A stretch of 7,096 bases of DNA from Caryophanales bacterium UBA3210 (lineage in GTDB: Bacteria; Bacillota_I; Bacilli_A; RFN20; CAG-449): positions 2,832-9,927 of the forward strand of contig DEWM01000098.1 of the NCBI GenBank assembly GCA_002363635.1, read 5' to 3'. Shown piece after piece: positions 5,818 to 7,096 of this stretch. Within the stretch, counting starts at the first letter, position 1; each line of letters begins with the position of its first letter. The position numbers and the translations under genes were made by a program. The notes beneath the pieces are model-generated. The model saw only the letters and a list, made by a program, of their open reading frames with translations, was not told where the DNA came from and did not search any database.

Positions 5818-7096
5818 TGGCTAAAGAAAATAAAACATTAGTTATTGATGAATCTAATATTGGTTCATATTCTATTGCTGATAGAGACATTGTTCTTTCT
5901 AACGGTAAAAAGAATAAATATGGTTATCCAGTAGTTTGGCCTTCAAAGACAATTATCGGAAGAAGAATTTATTTATCTTTCGTTAATGCAACTATTGAAG
6001 ACTTAAATGGTAATAAAATTACTGAAGATGTTGCTAACTTCGATATCTTAGATAGAGAAGAATTTGATGCAACTGCAAAAGATGCAGAATTAAAAGCAAA
6101 ATTCATTTTAGCATTAATTTCCAAAACAAGATGTGTTAAGGGTGGTGTTTACTTCAATGGTGAATACTATACTGGCAAACTTGATGATAAGAAAGTTGAT
6201 AGACTTGCAAAATATATCATGAGCAAATACTTCGTTATCGACGATCATGATGTATTACTTAAATATATTGATAAAGATGCTAATGGTTTACCAAAATTCT
6301 GGCCAACAAAGACTAGAGATGGTAGAACTGTTATCTTCTCAGCAGTTAATGCATTTATCACTAAGAAAGATTCTACAAATCACTTAGCAGAAAATGTTAA
6401 CTTCAATATTTTCAAAGGTGATATCTTTGATTTATCAAAGAAAGAAGATAAAACAAAAGTTGAAACTATTAGAACATTACTTGATCCAAATAGTGTTGTT
6501 AAAGGTTTCTATTACAAAGGTGAAATTCTTCCAGAATCATTAAGTGTTTCATTTAAATTATATTTAGAAAAAACATTTATTAAGAAAAACTTCACAGTCA
6601 ATGATAGAGACTTCTTATTCACATATGGTTCAAAAGATTCTAAGAGTGGATTTAACCTTTTCTGGCCAATGCAGGATAAAGATGGTAGAGATATTCAAAT
6701 CTCTGTTGTTAACGCTTCTGCAAACTGGATTGATGGAGAACAATATTCTAACTTCGACGTCTATTCTGATGAACACTTCGATTTAACTAAAGAAGAATTC
6801 CAGATTAAGATGAAGATTATTCAAGAATTATTATCTCAAAAAGGTCTTGTTACTGGTGGATTATACTTCGATGGTGTTTTAATCCCAGGTGGCAATAAGC
6901 CATATGAAATTGATAGAAGAAAAGCTAAAGTTGAAAAGGCTTTAAAGATTTACATTGATGACAATGAAGACTTTGTAAGAATTTCTCAGCATTTTACAAC
7001 TGAAACTGCTTATAAGCTTTTAAGACTTATGTCTAGAGCTCAAAAACGTTATCCAGATTCAAAAGAAAAAGTTCCTTCAATGGATAAGTCATTCAT
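5817..7096 (+). CDS. Partial gene in the oppF position: three tandem ~120-residue repeats of unknown fold, possibly the front of an extended OppF
   Basis: The frame stays open from ATG 5817 to the window edge: 426 codons with no stop. It overlaps oppD by one base and has a perfect Shine-Dalgarno site, so it is translated with the operon. OppF would be expected here, but the visible part has no Walker A, signature or other ABC motif. It consists of three diverged repeats (residues about 17-120, 138-241, 258-360) joined by charged, probably helical linkers. Conserved points are D-x-D near each unit's start (D22/D24, D143/D145, D263/D265), W-P (41, 162, 283), V-N-A (56, 177, 298), N-F (74, 195, 312) and an aromatic-x-G turn near each end (FNG 113, YKG 233, FDG 351). 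After residue 361 a fourth linker and a D-D motif (381-382) begin but then diverge. No signal peptide or membrane helix is seen, so a cytoplasmic location is inferred. It may continue into an OppF ATPase domain, or be a separate protein with oppF beyond. I do not recognise the repeat family. Confidence 0.85.
   Translation, partial: MAKENKTLVIDESNIGSYSIADRDIVLSNGKKNKYGYPVVWPSKTIIGRRIYLSFVNATIEDLNGNKITEDVANFDILDREEFDATAKDAELKAKFILALISKTRCVKGGVYFNGEYYTGKLDDKKVDRLAKYIMSKYFVIDDHDVLLKYIDKDANGLPKFWPTKTRDGRTVIFSAVNAFITKKDSTNHLAENVNFNIFKGDIFDLSKKEDKTKVETIRTLLDPNSVVKGFYYKGEILPESLSVSFKLYLEKTFIKKNFTVNDRDFLFTYGSKDSKSGFNLFWPMQDKDGRDIQISVVNASANWIDGEQYSNFDVYSDEHFDLTKEEFQIKMKIIQELLSQKGLVTGGLYFDGVLIPGGNKPYEIDRRKAKVEKALKIYIDDNEDFVRISQHFTTETAYKLLRLMSRAQKRYPDSKEKVPSMDKSF
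5865..6896 (+). repeat. Three tandem protein-level repeats (~120 residues each)
   Basis: Units are encoded at about 5865-6176, 6228-6539 and 6588-6896. The W-P and V-N-A landmarks recur with a spacing of exactly 121 residues (363 bases) both times. The second halves align well: NFDILDREEFDATAKD, NFNIFKGDIFDLSKKE and NFDVYSDEHFDLTKEE, each followed by a helix and then GGVYFNG, KGFYYKG or GGLYFDG. The DNA copies are well diverged, so this is an old duplication and not a recent or assembly repeat. Confidence 0.85.

Noticed and set aside
267..7096. Mycoplasma-type genetic code with UGA as Trp.
   Set aside because: The many Trp codons are all TGG and no TGA is in frame. An AT-rich genome using that code would show mostly TGA.
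1..7096. CRISPR array, mobile element ends, tRNA or rRNA genes.
   Set aside because: No short regularly spaced repeats, transposase, terminal inverted repeats or structural RNA patterns were seen. The window is a compact transport operon.

Overview
The window carries most of one operon on the + strand for an oligopeptide ABC importer of the Opp/Ami type: oppA (lipoprotein substrate-binding protein), oppB and oppC (permeases), oppD (ATPase), then a fifth gene that runs off the right edge. The order matches oppABCDF and streptococcal amiACDEF. The DNA is AT-rich, with strong AGGAGG-type ribosome binding sites, TTA/AGA-rich codon use, and a lipobox ending in Ser-Cys. This suggests a low-GC Firmicute or Mollicutes relative (Erysipelotrichia, Acholeplasma or RF39-like Bacilli). 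Trp is TGG throughout, no in-frame TGA occurs in the genes, and all four complete genes end in TAA or TAG. That argues for the standard bacterial code rather than the UGA=Trp code of mycoplasmas. The genus cannot be named from this sequence.

Layout. Bases 1-266 hold the terminator of an upstream unit, an A/T-rich promoter and a leader of about 100 nt. oppA follows at 267-2456. The oppA-oppB gap holds a strong intrinsic terminator, and a good sigma-70/A-type promoter has its -35 box in that terminator's loop. This arrangement would separate expression of the abundant binding protein from the membrane and ATPase genes. oppB (2573-3712), oppC (3728-4699) and oppD (4714-5817) are packed with gaps of 15 and 14 bases. 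The last gene (5817-7096+) overlaps oppD by one base.

Two architectures are unusual. First, OppA appears circularly permuted. The segment that normally forms the C-terminal part of AmiA/OppA proteins, after the W-G-x-D-Y-x-D-P motif, is missing from the C-terminus. A matching segment sits directly after the lipobox, before the normal family N-terminus. Second, the gene in the oppF position does not start with an ATPase domain. Its first 360 residues are three diverged tandem units of about 120 residues, of a type I do not recognise, with no Walker A motif in the visible 426 residues. It may be an OppF with a long repeat extension in front, or a separate new component of the importer; the window ends too early to decide.

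How the parts should work together: OppA, lipid-anchored outside the membrane, delivers peptides to the OppB-OppC channel; OppD and a partner ATPase (expected to be OppF, in or beyond the last gene) power import. The repeat protein is predicted to be cytoplasmic because it shows no signal peptide or membrane segment.
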